In this document: positions 1-8,018 of the stretch, piece after piece | How the letters are laid out: every line of letters starts with the position of its first letter | Numbering within the stretch: position 1 is the stretch's first letter | Assembly: GCA_964511945.1 (NCBI GenBank) | Contig: CAZEHO010000017.1 | Coordinates: 1-55,734, forward strand | From: CAZEHO01 sp964511945 | GTDB taxonomy: Bacteria; Actinomycetota; Acidimicrobiia; Spongiisociales; UBA11373 | DNA: 55,734 nt | Direction: 5' to 3' | Made by a program: the position numbers and the translations under genes | Notes under the pieces: model-generated | The model's input: the letters and a program-made list of their open reading frames with translations, nothing else | Databases searched by the model: none | Told to the model about the DNA's origin: nothing

Positions 1-360
1 ACCGTTGCCCTCCTCGACACCGCGTTCGTAGCACACCAGGTGCTGGTCGAAGCCCAGCCCGTTGGGTCGTTCGAGGGGCCTGCACCCGCCCAGTGGGAAG
101 GGCAGTGGCGCCTCGAGGTCTCCTGGGACTTCGCCGACTACACCCCGGGCGCCCGGGCCCTGATCAACGGTTCTGCGATCCTGTGGGTGATCCCAATGTG
201 GGAATTCGACATCCCGCAGCCGGCATTCCGGGTGGTCGCCTTCCGTGACGATGGATCGTTCGATCCAGCGAACGGTGGGGGCGACGTCAGCGGCACCGAA
301 CCGACAGAACCACCCGTCCCGATCACGCTGACCGACATGGTCATCGACGTTCAGGGATAG
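1..360 (+). CDS. C-terminal part of an unrecognised protein (5' truncated)
   Basis: The reading frame is open from the first base of the window to a TAG at 358-360, so this is the end of a gene that begins upstream. The visible 119 residues are acidic and rich in aromatic residues, with a Gly/Pro/Thr-rich stretch near the end (TEPTEPP-like). I see no catalytic motif, no cysteine cluster and no membrane segment. It converges on the small minus-strand gene at 428-763 with a 67-base gap. No function can be assigned. Confidence 0.5.
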   Translation, partial: TVALLDTAFVAHQVLVEAQPVGSFEGPAPAQWEGQWRLEVSWDFADYTPGARALINGSAILWVIPMWEFDIPQPAFRVVAFRDDGSFDPANGGGDVSGTEPTEPPVPITLTDMVIDVQG

Positions 361-427
361 GCAGAGGGCTCAGGGGAGGTGCATCCCGGCAGGCCAATAG
401 CCAATCGCCAAATCCCGAAGGGTTCTC

Positions 428-763
428 TCAGTACCCCGCGGCGCGATCGTCGCGGTCGTCGGTGATCTCGTAGCCGTAGACCTGCCGCTCCGGATGCACA
501 ATGCGGAAACCGGTATCGAGCTGCAGCGGTGCCGGGGCCAGCCGCAGTTCGAGATAGGTGACCGCCGGGTCGTAGGGATCCTCGAAGATCTCGGCGATCA
601 CATCCGACGGCAGGGACTGGGCGACCTTCAGCATCTCGGCTCGAGCGCCGGGAGCGCGCGAGTGAAACCGAATCCAGCCTTCGGTATCGACCCGGTCGAT
701 CACGTAGTCGATCACACGCCTGCGCCACGCCCGCCGTGATCGACTCTCCGGTATGAACGGCAT
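428..763 (-). CDS. hypothetical protein, 111 aa
   Basis: A small soluble protein with a basic N-terminus (residues 8-17 rich in Arg) followed by mixed alpha/beta-looking sequence and an acidic tail. The ATG at 761-763 has only a weak GGGCGGGG-like ribosome site. It lies 139 bases downstream of the hydrogenase maturation protease on the same strand, so it may be read from that operon or from its own promoter in the relatively AT-rich stretch 781-815. I recognise no family and no active-site motif. Its link to hydrogenase is by position only. Confidence 0.5.
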   Translation of the reverse strand: MPFIPESRSRRAWRRRVIDYVIDRVDTEGWIRFHSRAPGARAEMLKVAQSLPSDVIAEIFEDPYDPAVTYLELRLAPAPLQLDTGFRIVHPERQVYGYEITDDRDDRAAGY

Positions 764-902
764 CCGTACCCCGCCCAGGACGGAATTACAACGCTGTGAT
801 CATAAGAATGAGCACGGGCGGGATTGGGGATTTCGAGGACGAGATGGGGCTCCGAGCTCCGGCCGTCACCGGTGCCTGATCACCACCCCCCGCCAGACTG
901 GC

Positions 903-1376
903 TCAGGCGGTGGGCCCGGCGCCGCCCATCTCCTCGGCGGCGATGGCTTCGGACCAGCGCGGCCACGCCGCCGCCACCAGCGGTGTGAAGGACTCACCAA
1001 AGGTGACGACGTCGTCGACGACGATCCCATGGATGACGATCTCGGCCGGGAGCGGCAGGTCCAGCTCGGCGCCGATGCGAAGCATCTCTTTGAACGGGAG
1101 CGTATGAAAAGAGCGATACCCGAAGCCGTCGGGCAGCTCATCGGGGGTGGTCCGGATGGTGGTACCGGCGGGCAAATCCGGGTTCTGGAACGCATCGACA
1201 ATCACCACCCGGTGGTACCCGCTGATCATCTCGAGCAGATCGACGGTGGCGACCGCAGCCTCCTCGTGATCGACCCGATCACCGAGCAGTTCGGCAACCC
1301 TGCGGGCGGCCACTAGGCCGACCCCATCGTCACTGAGAATGTCATTGCCCAGCCCCAGAACCAGTAAGGGTTTCAA
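903..1376 (-). CDS. [NiFe]-hydrogenase maturation protease (HyaD/HybD family)
   Basis: Endopeptidase that removes the C-terminal tail of the hydrogenase large subunit once nickel is inserted. The N-terminus carries the family signature LGLGNDILSDDGVG. The usual metal ligands can be placed as an acidic residue in SDDGVG, the Asp of IVDAFQ and the His of FHTLPF. I chose the TTG at 1374-1376 because it gives 157 aa, the normal family size, with the signature at the start. Upstream extensions would overlap the large-subunit gene by about 100 bases and look non-homologous. It follows mvhA by 14 bases, and MvhA keeps a 26-residue tail after its last ligand, which is what this protease would cut. 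The start codon is the uncertain part. Confidence 0.88.
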   Translation of the reverse strand: MKPLLVLGLGNDILSDDGVGLVAARRVAELLGDRVDHEEAAVATVDLLEMISGYHRVVIVDAFQNPDLPAGTTIRTTPDELPDGFGYRSFHTLPFKEMLRIGAELDLPLPAEIVIHGIVVDDVVTFGESFTPLVAAAWPRWSEAIAAEEMGGAGPTA

Positions 1377-1390
1377 TGCGATGGCTCGGA

Positions 1391-2857
1391 CTAGTCCCTC
1401 ACCAACCGATCTACGACCTCCCCCCGGGCGTCGTACAGCGTCACCTCCATCGGCATCTGCCCGGGAAGGGCGTGCGTGGCGCATCCGAAGCACGGGTCGT
1501 AGGCACGGAACGCCATCTCGATCATGTTGAGGACACCGTCGGACAGGCCCCCGAACTTCTCGACAAGGCCTTTGGCCGCCTTCTGGATCGACATGTTGAT
1601 CGGTGCGTAGTTGTTCGTGGTGCCGACGATCAGGTTCGCCTTCTCCACGATCCCGTCCTCGTCGGTCACGTAGTGGTGATACAAGGTCCCGCGAGGAGCC
1701 TCGACGACACCCACCCCTTCGGTCGGAGTCTCGGTCGGCACGGTGCGGAACTCGGGACCGACGATCTCGGGGTCTCGGGCAAGGGCGTAGGCATTCTCGG
1801 CGGCGTTCACCAATTCGATGACCCGGGCCCAGTGGTAGGCGAGCGTGAAGTGGACCGGGCTCCCACCGAGCGTCTCCATCATCCGCTCATACTGCTCGTG
1901 AGCCAGAGGTGTCGACATCCCATCGGCGGCGTTGAGACGGGCCAGCGGAGCGGCCCGGTAGACGCCGCTGTCGGGACCGTCGACGAAGCCCTTCCACCCC
2001 TTCGCTTTGAGATACGGGAACTTCAGGTAGGTCCACGGTTCGACGTGCTCCCCGATGTGGTCGAGGTAATCCGCGGGCTTGAACTTGGCTAACTCCGCGC
2101 CGTCCACGCCCACGACGCGAATGTCGCCGTCGTAGAAATCGACGTGGTTGTTCTCGTCGACGAGACCCATGTAGTGGGTTTCGTGCCGGTACACGTCACC
2201 GGTGATCAGCTCGAGGTATTCGGGATTGGAGAGCACCAGATCATCAAGGATCTGCAAGGTGAACTTGCCGAATTCGACGAGCTCCGCAGTGATCTCCTTC
2301 GCCAGCTCCTGCTCGTCCTCATTCATGCCCCGGGAGACACCCCCCGGCAGCGATGTGACTTGATGGATGGCGCGCCCGCCCAGCATCTTGACGAGTTCCT
2401 GAGCCCGGGCACGGGATCGGATCACGTGCTTTCCGGCCTCGATTCCCACCTTCGATATGAGACCGAAGATGTTGCGCTCTGCCACCGGGGCGTCGGGCCC
2501 GACCACGAAGTCGGGGCCCGCCAGGATGTAGAAGTGCACGGCGTGGTCCGCCGCGTAGAACGTGTTGTACAGCAGCCGGCGCAGCTTTACCGCGGTGGGC
2601 GGGGGCTCGACGTGATAGACCGCGTCGGCGGTCTTGGCCGAGGCCATATGGTGCGCCTCCGGACACACGCCACAGATCCTGGTGGTGATCCGCGGCAACT
2701 CCTCGACAGGGCGCCCCACGCAGAACCGCTCGAATCCGCGCAGTTCCGGGATCCGCAAGTAGGCGTTGTCGACCAATCCGTCGTCGTCCAAGAACAGGTC
2801 GATACGCCCATGGCCTTCGAGCCTCGTGATGGGATCGATGGAGACGGTCTTGGTCAT
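1391..2857 (-). CDS. mvhA: [NiFe] hydrogenase large subunit, MvhA-like (group 3c type)
   Basis: Catalytic subunit carrying the NiFe(CN)2CO centre that splits or forms H2 in the cytoplasm. At 488 aa it has the L1 motif RICGVC (C62, C65) and the L2 motif DPCFGCATH (C456, C459, H462). The 26 residues after H462 are the expected maturation tail. The N-terminus IDPITRLEGHGRI is typical of the family. The ATG at 2855-2857 overlaps the TGA of mvhG as ATGA, so the two subunits should be translationally coupled. Being next to mvhG, mvhD and hdrA indicates the MvhADG class, which passes H2 electrons through MvhD to HdrA. No Tat signal is present, as expected for a cytoplasmic enzyme. The exact subgroup is inferred from neighbours and motif style and should be confirmed by phylogeny. 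Confidence 0.95.
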   Translation of the reverse strand: MTKTVSIDPITRLEGHGRIDLFLDDDGLVDNAYLRIPELRGFERFCVGRPVEELPRITTRICGVCPEAHHMASAKTADAVYHVEPPPTAVKLRRLLYNTFYAADHAVHFYILAGPDFVVGPDAPVAERNIFGLISKVGIEAGKHVIRSRARAQELVKMLGGRAIHQVTSLPGGVSRGMNEDEQELAKEITAELVEFGKFTLQILDDLVLSNPEYLELITGDVYRHETHYMGLVDENNHVDFYDGDIRVVGVDGAELAKFKPADYLDHIGEHVEPWTYLKFPYLKAKGWKGFVDGPDSGVYRAAPLARLNAADGMSTPLAHEQYERMMETLGGSPVHFTLAYHWARVIELVNAAENAYALARDPEIVGPEFRTVPTETPTEGVGVVEAPRGTLYHHYVTDEDGIVEKANLIVGTTNNYAPINMSIQKAAKGLVEKFGGLSDGVLNMIEMAFRAYDPCFGCATHALPGQMPMEVTLYDARGEVVDRLVRD

Positions 2858-3828
2858 GGTTGGACCCTCCCGAAGGTGGATTTCGCCAGGCCGAATCGGT
2901 ACAGCGTTCCGACCGGATCCGCGATCTGATCGACAACGGCTGCGACGTCGGTCGCGGACTCGGCATCGATCACCGAAGACAGGGCCGACATCATGCTGAT
3001 CCCCTGGTCCTTGACGCTGGGCGGAGCCCCGTAGCAACCCCGGCACGGCATGCCGGCCCCGACGCAGAGGCCGCCGCAGCCCGACCGGGTGGCGGGTCCC
3101 ATGCACACGATCCCCTGGTCGAGGAGACACAGTTCGGGATCGGCCATGATCTCGTGAGGCCTGACAAAGCCGGCGATGCGCTTCTCCTCCCGGTCCCGCA
3201 GGCACTCCTCACACACCGTCTTGTCACCGGCTCCAATCACACTGCCCGGCGGCGGGAGTTCGGCTCCGGTGACGATTGCCTCCACCACGGCCCAGATCTG
3301 ATGAGCTTCGGGCGGGCAGCCGGGAATGAAGTAGTCGACGGCCACGGTCTGATCGAGAGTCTTCACCGACTCCCAGAACTCCGGCAGGTGGACTTCGCCT
3401 TCCGGCAACTGGTAGGACGTCAACGGCATGATCCCGTCTGGGTTCACCGTGGAGGGTGAGTCGAGATACGCGGTCTTGAAGATCGCCTCCTTGGTCGTCG
3501 TGTTCGCCAGCCCGGGAATGCACCCTTCCCCGGCGCAGGAACCAAACGCGACCAGCGCCTTGGCCTTCTCCCGGAGCACATGAGCCAAGTGCTCGTTCTC
3601 CGACGTCCTGATCGCCCCGTTGAACAAGCAGAGGTCGATGCTGTCGGGCTCCATGGCTTCGACGTCGGCGTACTTGGTGTCCATGGCGACCGGCCAGAAG
3701 ACGAGTTCGAAGTTGGCCGGTATCTCGAGCACCTTCTCGTGGAGCTCAAGGATTGCGATCTCACAGCCGCCGCAACTCGCCGCCCAATACAGGGCCAGCT
3801 TCGGCTTGGTGGCCGTTTCTTGCGTCAT
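2854..3828 (-). CDS. mvhG: [NiFe] hydrogenase small subunit, MvhG-like
   Basis: Electron-transfer subunit that carries the iron-sulfur relay from the NiFe site. At 324 aa, it has proximal-cluster ligands in ASCGGC (C19, C22), FGSC (C98) and IPGC (C171). A C-terminal cysteine set (C234, C242, C251, C255, C262, C265) can bind further clusters. The start at 3826-3828 was chosen for its GGAGAGG ribosome site and because the family conserved block begins ten residues later. There is no twin-arginine signal, so the hydrogenase is cytoplasmic. It sits between mvhD (28-base gap) and mvhA (4-base overlap) and belongs to the operon starting at hdrA. Confidence 0.94.
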   Translation of the reverse strand: MTQETATKPKLALYWAASCGGCEIAILELHEKVLEIPANFELVFWPVAMDTKYADVEAMEPDSIDLCLFNGAIRTSENEHLAHVLREKAKALVAFGSCAGEGCIPGLANTTTKEAIFKTAYLDSPSTVNPDGIMPLTSYQLPEGEVHLPEFWESVKTLDQTVAVDYFIPGCPPEAHQIWAVVEAIVTGAELPPPGSVIGAGDKTVCEECLRDREEKRIAGFVRPHEIMADPELCLLDQGIVCMGPATRSGCGGLCVGAGMPCRGCYGAPPSVKDQGISMMSALSSVIDAESATDVAAVVDQIADPVGTLYRFGLAKSTFGRVQP

Positions 3829-3856
3829 GACTTGGCCTCTCCTTGTCCAAACGCTC

Positions 3857-4273
3857 TCATTCGGCCAACTCCATCGGGCCCAGCTTGCGGATCTGCTCCT
3901 CCATCTCCCAGGAGACCTTGCTGAACTTTTCACCCTCGGAAGCCGAGATCCATTCGAGCCGGATCCGTTCTTCGTCGATTCCGAAGTCGCTCAGCATCCG
4001 TTTCATCATGAGCGTGCGCCGCAAGCACCGATAGTTGCCTTCGCTGTAGTGACAGTCACCCGGGTGACAACCCGCCAGCAAAACGCCGTCGGCACCCCCC
4101 TCGAGCGCCGAGAAGACGAACCCGGGATCGATCCGGCCCGAGCACATCACGCGGATCGGTCGCACACTCGGCGACGATTGGATGCGAGAGACCCCGGCAA
4201 GGTCTGCGCCCGAGTAGGCGCACCAGTTGCAGAGGAAGCCCACGATCTTGGGCCGGAATCCGTTTTCCGCCAT
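3857..4273 (-). CDS. mvhD: MvhD-like hydrogenase iron-sulfur linker subunit
   Basis: Small [2Fe-2S] protein that links the MvhAG hydrogenase to HdrA in the bifurcating MvhADG-HdrABC complex. It is 138 aa long, the normal size. The cysteines of the family are visible: FLCNWC (C15, C18), C44, GCHPGDC (C69, C74) and C83. The ATG at 4271-4273 is preceded by a strong AGGAGG site. It lies 8 bases after hdrA and 28 before mvhG. The presence of MvhD is the main reason to think that the hydrogenase delivers electrons to HdrA and not directly to a pyridine nucleotide. Confidence 0.94.
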   Translation of the reverse strand: MAENGFRPKIVGFLCNWCAYSGADLAGVSRIQSSPSVRPIRVMCSGRIDPGFVFSALEGGADGVLLAGCHPGDCHYSEGNYRCLRRTLMMKRMLSDFGIDEERIRLEWISASEGEKFSKVSWEMEEQIRKLGPMELAE

Positions 4274-4281
4274 TTCGCCTC

Positions 4282-7200
4282 CTAGACCGACAGCAACCCG
4301 CCGATTTCCGCGTAGATCTGTTCGTCGGTGAAGCCCGAGCCGACGATCGCCGAGGCGGGACATGCGGCAACACAGGTGCCGCATCCCTTGCACAGCGCTT
4401 CGACAACGTGGGCCACCTTCTTGTCCTCGAGCCATTCGATGGCGTTGTAGGGGCAGAGGGCATTGCACACCCGGCAGCCCCCGCACAACGCCTCCTGCAC
4501 CTCCGCCTTGATCGGGTCGATGAGCATCTCCCCTTGGGAGATGAGGCCCAGCATCTTGGAGGCCGCCGCCGAAGCCTGGGCGACGGTGTCGGGAATGTCC
4601 TTGGGCCCCTGGGCACAGCCTGCGATGTAGATGCCGTCGTTGGCCGTCCCTACCGGGTCCAGCTTCGGGTGCCGCTCCAGCAGGAAACCGTCGCCGCTGG
4701 CGCTCAGGTGGAGCAGCTGCCGGAGCTGCTCCGTGCCCTCGGCAGCCTCCATGGCGAGGCACAGGATCACCAGATCCGCCGGAACCTCACGCCTGACGCC
4801 GAGGAGGGTGTCCTCGGCCTTGACGATCAGCCGGCCGGGAACGCCTTCGGGAGCCTTGGCCACTTCGGCCACCTTGCCCCGCACCATCGTGACGCCTTCT
4901 TCCATGATCCTGGTGTAGAACTCGTCGTAGCCCTTACCGGCCGCCCGCATGTCGATGTAGAACTGGAAGACCTCGGCCTCGGTCCGTTCCCGCACCAGGT
5001 GGCCGAATTTGAGGGCGTACATGCAGCACACTCGGGAACAGTGCTTGCGGTAGTTCTCGTCGCGCGATCCGACGCAGTGAACGATCGCCACCGACCGCGG
5101 CGGCTCGCCGTTGACCAGTACCTTGCCGTCGGTGGGACCGGTGGACGACAGCATCCGCTCGAACTCCAGGCCGGTGATGACCCCGTCCAGCTTGCCGTAT
5201 CCGTACTGGGAGATGACGCTCGGGTCGAACTGCTTGTAGCCGGTCGACACCAGGATCTGACCGACGTCCAGATTCCGGAACTCGTCTTTCAACGAGTGAT
5301 CCACTGCCCCCGGCTTGCATGCTCCGACGCACTCGTAGCAGTCGACACAGACACCGCAATGCAAACAGCGCTTCGCTTCGGCGCGGGCCTGCTCCTCGGT
5401 GAAGCCGAGCTCCACCTCCTCCCATCCGCGTGCCCGAGCCTCGGCTTCGAGTTTGGGCATCTCCTCCCGGGCCTGCTTCGGAATCTCGACGTAGGGAACT
5501 GAATACCTGTGAGGCCGGTCCTCGTAGCGCTGGATGCCGTTCTGGCTCGGGGAACGACCAAACCGGTCGCCGACGGCGACGCCTCGCTCGTAGTCATCTT
5601 CGTCGGACGGAACCATGTGGGTCTCGAAGTCTTCGAGCGGCCGGCCGCGCAGGTACTTGTCGATCGCTTCACCGGCCCGCTTGCCGGCACCCATGGCGGC
5701 CACGACCGTGGCCGGCCCGGAGACCGCGTCACCGCCGGCGAAGAGCCCCTTGACGTTGGTCTCGAAGGTATCCGGGTTGACATCGAGCGTCCCCCACGGC
5801 GACAGACTGACCTTGCCGACCCCTTCGGGAAGGTAGTCGAGGTCGGCTCGCTGCCCGATGGCGGCAAGCACCATGTCGAACTCGAGTTCGTGGTCCGACC
5901 CCTCGACGGGGAACGGCCGGCGGCGTCCGGTGTCGTCCGGTTCGCCGAGTCGGATGTCGACACAACGGAGACCGGTGACCTCGCCGTTCGAACTCAGCAC
6001 CGCGGTGGGTGCCTTCAGGAACAGGATCTTGATGCCCTCGGCCTCGGCGTCCACCGCCTCGTGTTCCTCGCAGGGCATCTCGACCCGGCTCCGGCGGTAG
6101 ACGACCGTCACCTCTTCGGCTCCCGCCCGCAAAACGGAACGAGCGGCGTCGATGCCACAGTTGCCGCCACCCACGACGGCGACCTTTCGTCCCACTCGCT
6201 GCTCGACACCAAGCGCCTGGCGGTGGAGGAACTCCACGGCGTCGACGACACCCTCGAGGTCCTCGCCCGGAATGTCCATCGGGATCCCGCGGTGGGCACC
6301 GGTGGCCACGAAGAAGGCGCCAAAGCCTTCACCCCTCAGCCCCTCGAGTGTCACATCTCTGCCGAATTCCACGCCGGTTCGGAACTCGACCCCCATGCGC
6401 CGGATGTAGTCGATGTCCTGGTCGAGTTGTTCGCGGGGCAGCCGGTATTTCGGGATCCCCAGGGCAAGCATCCCGCCGAGCACCTCTTCGCGCTCGAACA
6501 CCGTCGACTGGTAGCCGCGCTTCGCCAGTTCGTGAGCACAAGCCAGACCGGCGGGCCCGCTCCCAATGATCCCCACCTTCTCCTCGTGGCGTACCGGGGG
6601 CTCGGGCAACGGAACTTCGCCGTTGTTCGCCGCCGCCCAGTCGAGGGCGAAGCGCTTCAGGTGCTGGATGGCGATCGGTTCCTCGACGAACCCGCGGCTG
6701 CACTCGCCCTCACAGGGGTGGTAGCAAACCCGGCCGCAGACGACCGGGAGCGGGTTGCTCTGGCGAATGAGGCTGGCCGCCTCGCCGAAGCGGCCGTCGG
6801 CGATCAGCGCGATATAGCCGGCCGCCTCCTGGCCGATTGGGCACGCCTGCCAGCAGGGGGGCCTCAGGTCCTTCTCGATCAGGTAGGCGTTGGGCACCGC
6901 CTGCGGGAACGACTTGTGGATCGCCGTCCGGGTCCCGAGACCCATGTCGAATGGGCTGGGAACTGTGATCGGGCAGACCCCGATGCACTCCTGGCACGAT
7001 GTGCACGCCTCGGTGACATAGCGGGCCCGTTCCCGGACCTGCACCCGGTAGTTGCCGGCGAACCCCGACACTTCGGCCACGTCGCTCATGGAGAGGATGT
7101 GGATGTTCTCCTTCTGGGCGACCGACACCATCTTGGGAGTGAGGATGCAGGACGAGCAGTCGAGGGTGGGGAAGGTCTTGTCGAAGCGGGCCATGTTGCC

Positions 7201-7743
7201 GCCGATGGTGGATTCGCGCTCGACGAGGTAGACCTCGCTGCCCGACTCGGCGACATCGAGGGCTGCCTGGATTCCGGCGATCCCCGCCCCGATGATCATC
7301 GTGTCGGGGTTGACCGGTGCGGTAGAGCCGTGAAGCGGCTCCTGCTCGACCACCCGCTGGACGGCGGCCTGGCACAGGGCCTGGGCTTTGAGGGTCGCCT
7401 GGCCGGCATCGGAGTGGATCCAGGCGCAATGCTCGCGCACGTTGACCATCTGGAAGAGGTAGGGGTTGAGACCCGAACGCTCGACGGCCCCGCGGAAGGT
7501 GATCTCATGCATCATCGGTGAGCAGGCGGCGACGACCACACGGTCGATGCCCTGCTCCTTGATGTCGTCGCTGATGAGCAGCTGGCCCGGCTCGGAACAC
7601 ATGAACTCGTAGTTACGGGCGACGGCGATGTCGGGCAGCCCGGCGACATATTCGGTGACCTGGGCGATGTCGACGGTTCCGGCGATGTTTGTTCCGCAGT
7701 GACAGACATAGAAGCCGACCCTGCCGGTCTCTTGCTCGCTCAT
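4282..7743 (-). CDS. hdrA: HdrA with an inserted GltD/NfnB-like NAD(P)-dependent flavoprotein module
   Basis: Flavin subunit of a heterodisulfide-reductase-type complex, here 1153 aa against about 650 for a plain HdrA. Residues 1-135 are the HdrA N-terminal domain. A first FAD fold starts at GAGIAG (152-157), followed by cysteines at C196/C199 and a ferredoxin-like set C247-C257. From about 290 to 790 there is a complete GltD-like unit: Fer4_20-type cysteines (C297, C301, C336, C340, C344, C348), an FAD Rossmann motif GIIGSGPAG (391-399), a second nucleotide motif VVGGGNCG (523-530) and AGGDAVSGPA (669-678). A cysteine cluster at 793-809 leads back into HdrA (VHCVGSRDE at 888-896, cysteines at 902-907). 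Two 4Fe-4S motifs close the protein (C1087-C1097, C1118-C1128). The expected outcome is two flavin sites plus an NAD(P)H site. It is the first gene of the operon, with a Rex-like operator 117 bases upstream. Confidence 0.93.
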   Translation of the reverse strand: MSEQETGRVGFYVCHCGTNIAGTVDIAQVTEYVAGLPDIAVARNYEFMCSEPGQLLISDDIKEQGIDRVVVAACSPMMHEITFRGAVERSGLNPYLFQMVNVREHCAWIHSDAGQATLKAQALCQAAVQRVVEQEPLHGSTAPVNPDTMIIGAGIAGIQAALDVAESGSEVYLVERESTIGGNMARFDKTFPTLDCSSCILTPKMVSVAQKENIHILSMSDVAEVSGFAGNYRVQVRERARYVTEACTSCQECIGVCPITVPSPFDMGLGTRTAIHKSFPQAVPNAYLIEKDLRPPCWQACPIGQEAAGYIALIADGRFGEAASLIRQSNPLPVVCGRVCYHPCEGECSRGFVEEPIAIQHLKRFALDWAAANNGEVPLPEPPVRHEEKVGIIGSGPAGLACAHELAKRGYQSTVFEREEVLGGMLALGIPKYRLPREQLDQDIDYIRRMGVEFRTGVEFGRDVTLEGLRGEGFGAFFVATGAHRGIPMDIPGEDLEGVVDAVEFLHRQALGVEQRVGRKVAVVGGGNCGIDAARSVLRAGAEEVTVVYRRSRVEMPCEEHEAVDAEAEGIKILFLKAPTAVLSSNGEVTGLRCVDIRLGEPDDTGRRRPFPVEGSDHELEFDMVLAAIGQRADLDYLPEGVGKVSLSPWGTLDVNPDTFETNVKGLFAGGDAVSGPATVVAAMGAGKRAGEAIDKYLRGRPLEDFETHMVPSDEDDYERGVAVGDRFGRSPSQNGIQRYEDRPHRYSVPYVEIPKQAREEMPKLEAEARARGWEEVELGFTEEQARAEAKRCLHCGVCVDCYECVGACKPGAVDHSLKDEFRNLDVGQILVSTGYKQFDPSVISQYGYGKLDGVITGLEFERMLSSTGPTDGKVLVNGEPPRSVAIVHCVGSRDENYRKHCSRVCCMYALKFGHLVRERTEAEVFQFYIDMRAAGKGYDEFYTRIMEEGVTMVRGKVAEVAKAPEGVPGRLIVKAEDTLLGVRREVPADLVILCLAMEAAEGTEQLRQLLHLSASGDGFLLERHPKLDPVGTANDGIYIAGCAQGPKDIPDTVAQASAAASKMLGLISQGEMLIDPIKAEVQEALCGGCRVCNALCPYNAIEWLEDKKVAHVVEALCKGCGTCVAACPASAIVGSGFTDEQIYAEIGGLLSV

Positions 7744-7860
7744 CTCAGGCTCCAGTCATAGCTCCGCACCGGGCGGGTGCTCAGGGGGCGCAGATCAGGT
7801 CGCCGGCTCTGCCGGCATCGGGAGGGTGAGGGAAGACGTGCCGTCATGGTCCTCGCCTGC

Positions 7861-7878
7861 TCGTGAAATCTTTCACAA
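7861..7878. promoter_or_regulatory. Rex-like operator upstream of hdrA-mvhDGA
   Basis: The site TCGTGAAATCTTTCACAA is an imperfect 18-bp inverted repeat with one mismatch in the left arm. It fits the known Rex (NADH/NAD+ sensing repressor) consensus TTGTGAA-N4-TTCACAA. It lies 117 bases upstream of the hdrA start. A perfect version occurs at 13174-13191 before the hdrCB fusion gene. No rex gene is in the window, so regulation is inferred from the motif. Confidence 0.7.
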
Positions 7879-7919
7879 GATCCTCTATGCACGATCCTCC
7901 CGGGAGATCGATCTGTACA

Positions 7920-7933
7920 GGGACCAAAGACCC
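7920..7933. promoter_or_regulatory. DosR/DevR-like box upstream of the hdrA Rex site
   Basis: The site GGGACCAAAGACCC fits the GGGAC-N4-G-N-CCC form of actinobacterial hypoxia-regulator (DosR/DevR) boxes. It lies 41 bases further upstream of hdrA than the Rex-like site. A weaker relative sits in the same position relative to the second Rex site (13238-13251). This is a motif match only; no DosR-type regulator with a DNA-binding domain is in the window. Confidence 0.35.
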
Positions 7934-8018
7934 TTGCCTGCCGGGTCGGTCGAATCCTCCTCCCGAACAGAGTCGAACCGGGGCACCGCGGCTGCGAGGT
8001 CGGCGCTTCCGCCGCCGT

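Noticed and set aside
2858..3205. N-terminal extension of the hydrogenase large subunit
   Set aside because: The frame is open but Arg/Gly-rich and overlaps mvhG; the family start IDPITRLEG follows the ATG at 2855-2857 that overlaps the mvhG stop.
5509..7521. Long plus-strand open frame of 670 codons antisense to hdrA
   Set aside because: It mirrors the hdrA codon pattern in high-GC DNA, its translation is rich in His, Arg and Asp with no domain, and hdrA is certain.
7940..8018. tRNA-like stretch with GGTCGAATCC and GTCGAACCGGG
   Set aside because: No complete acceptor or anticodon arm can be folded on either strand and the T-arm stem does not pair properly.
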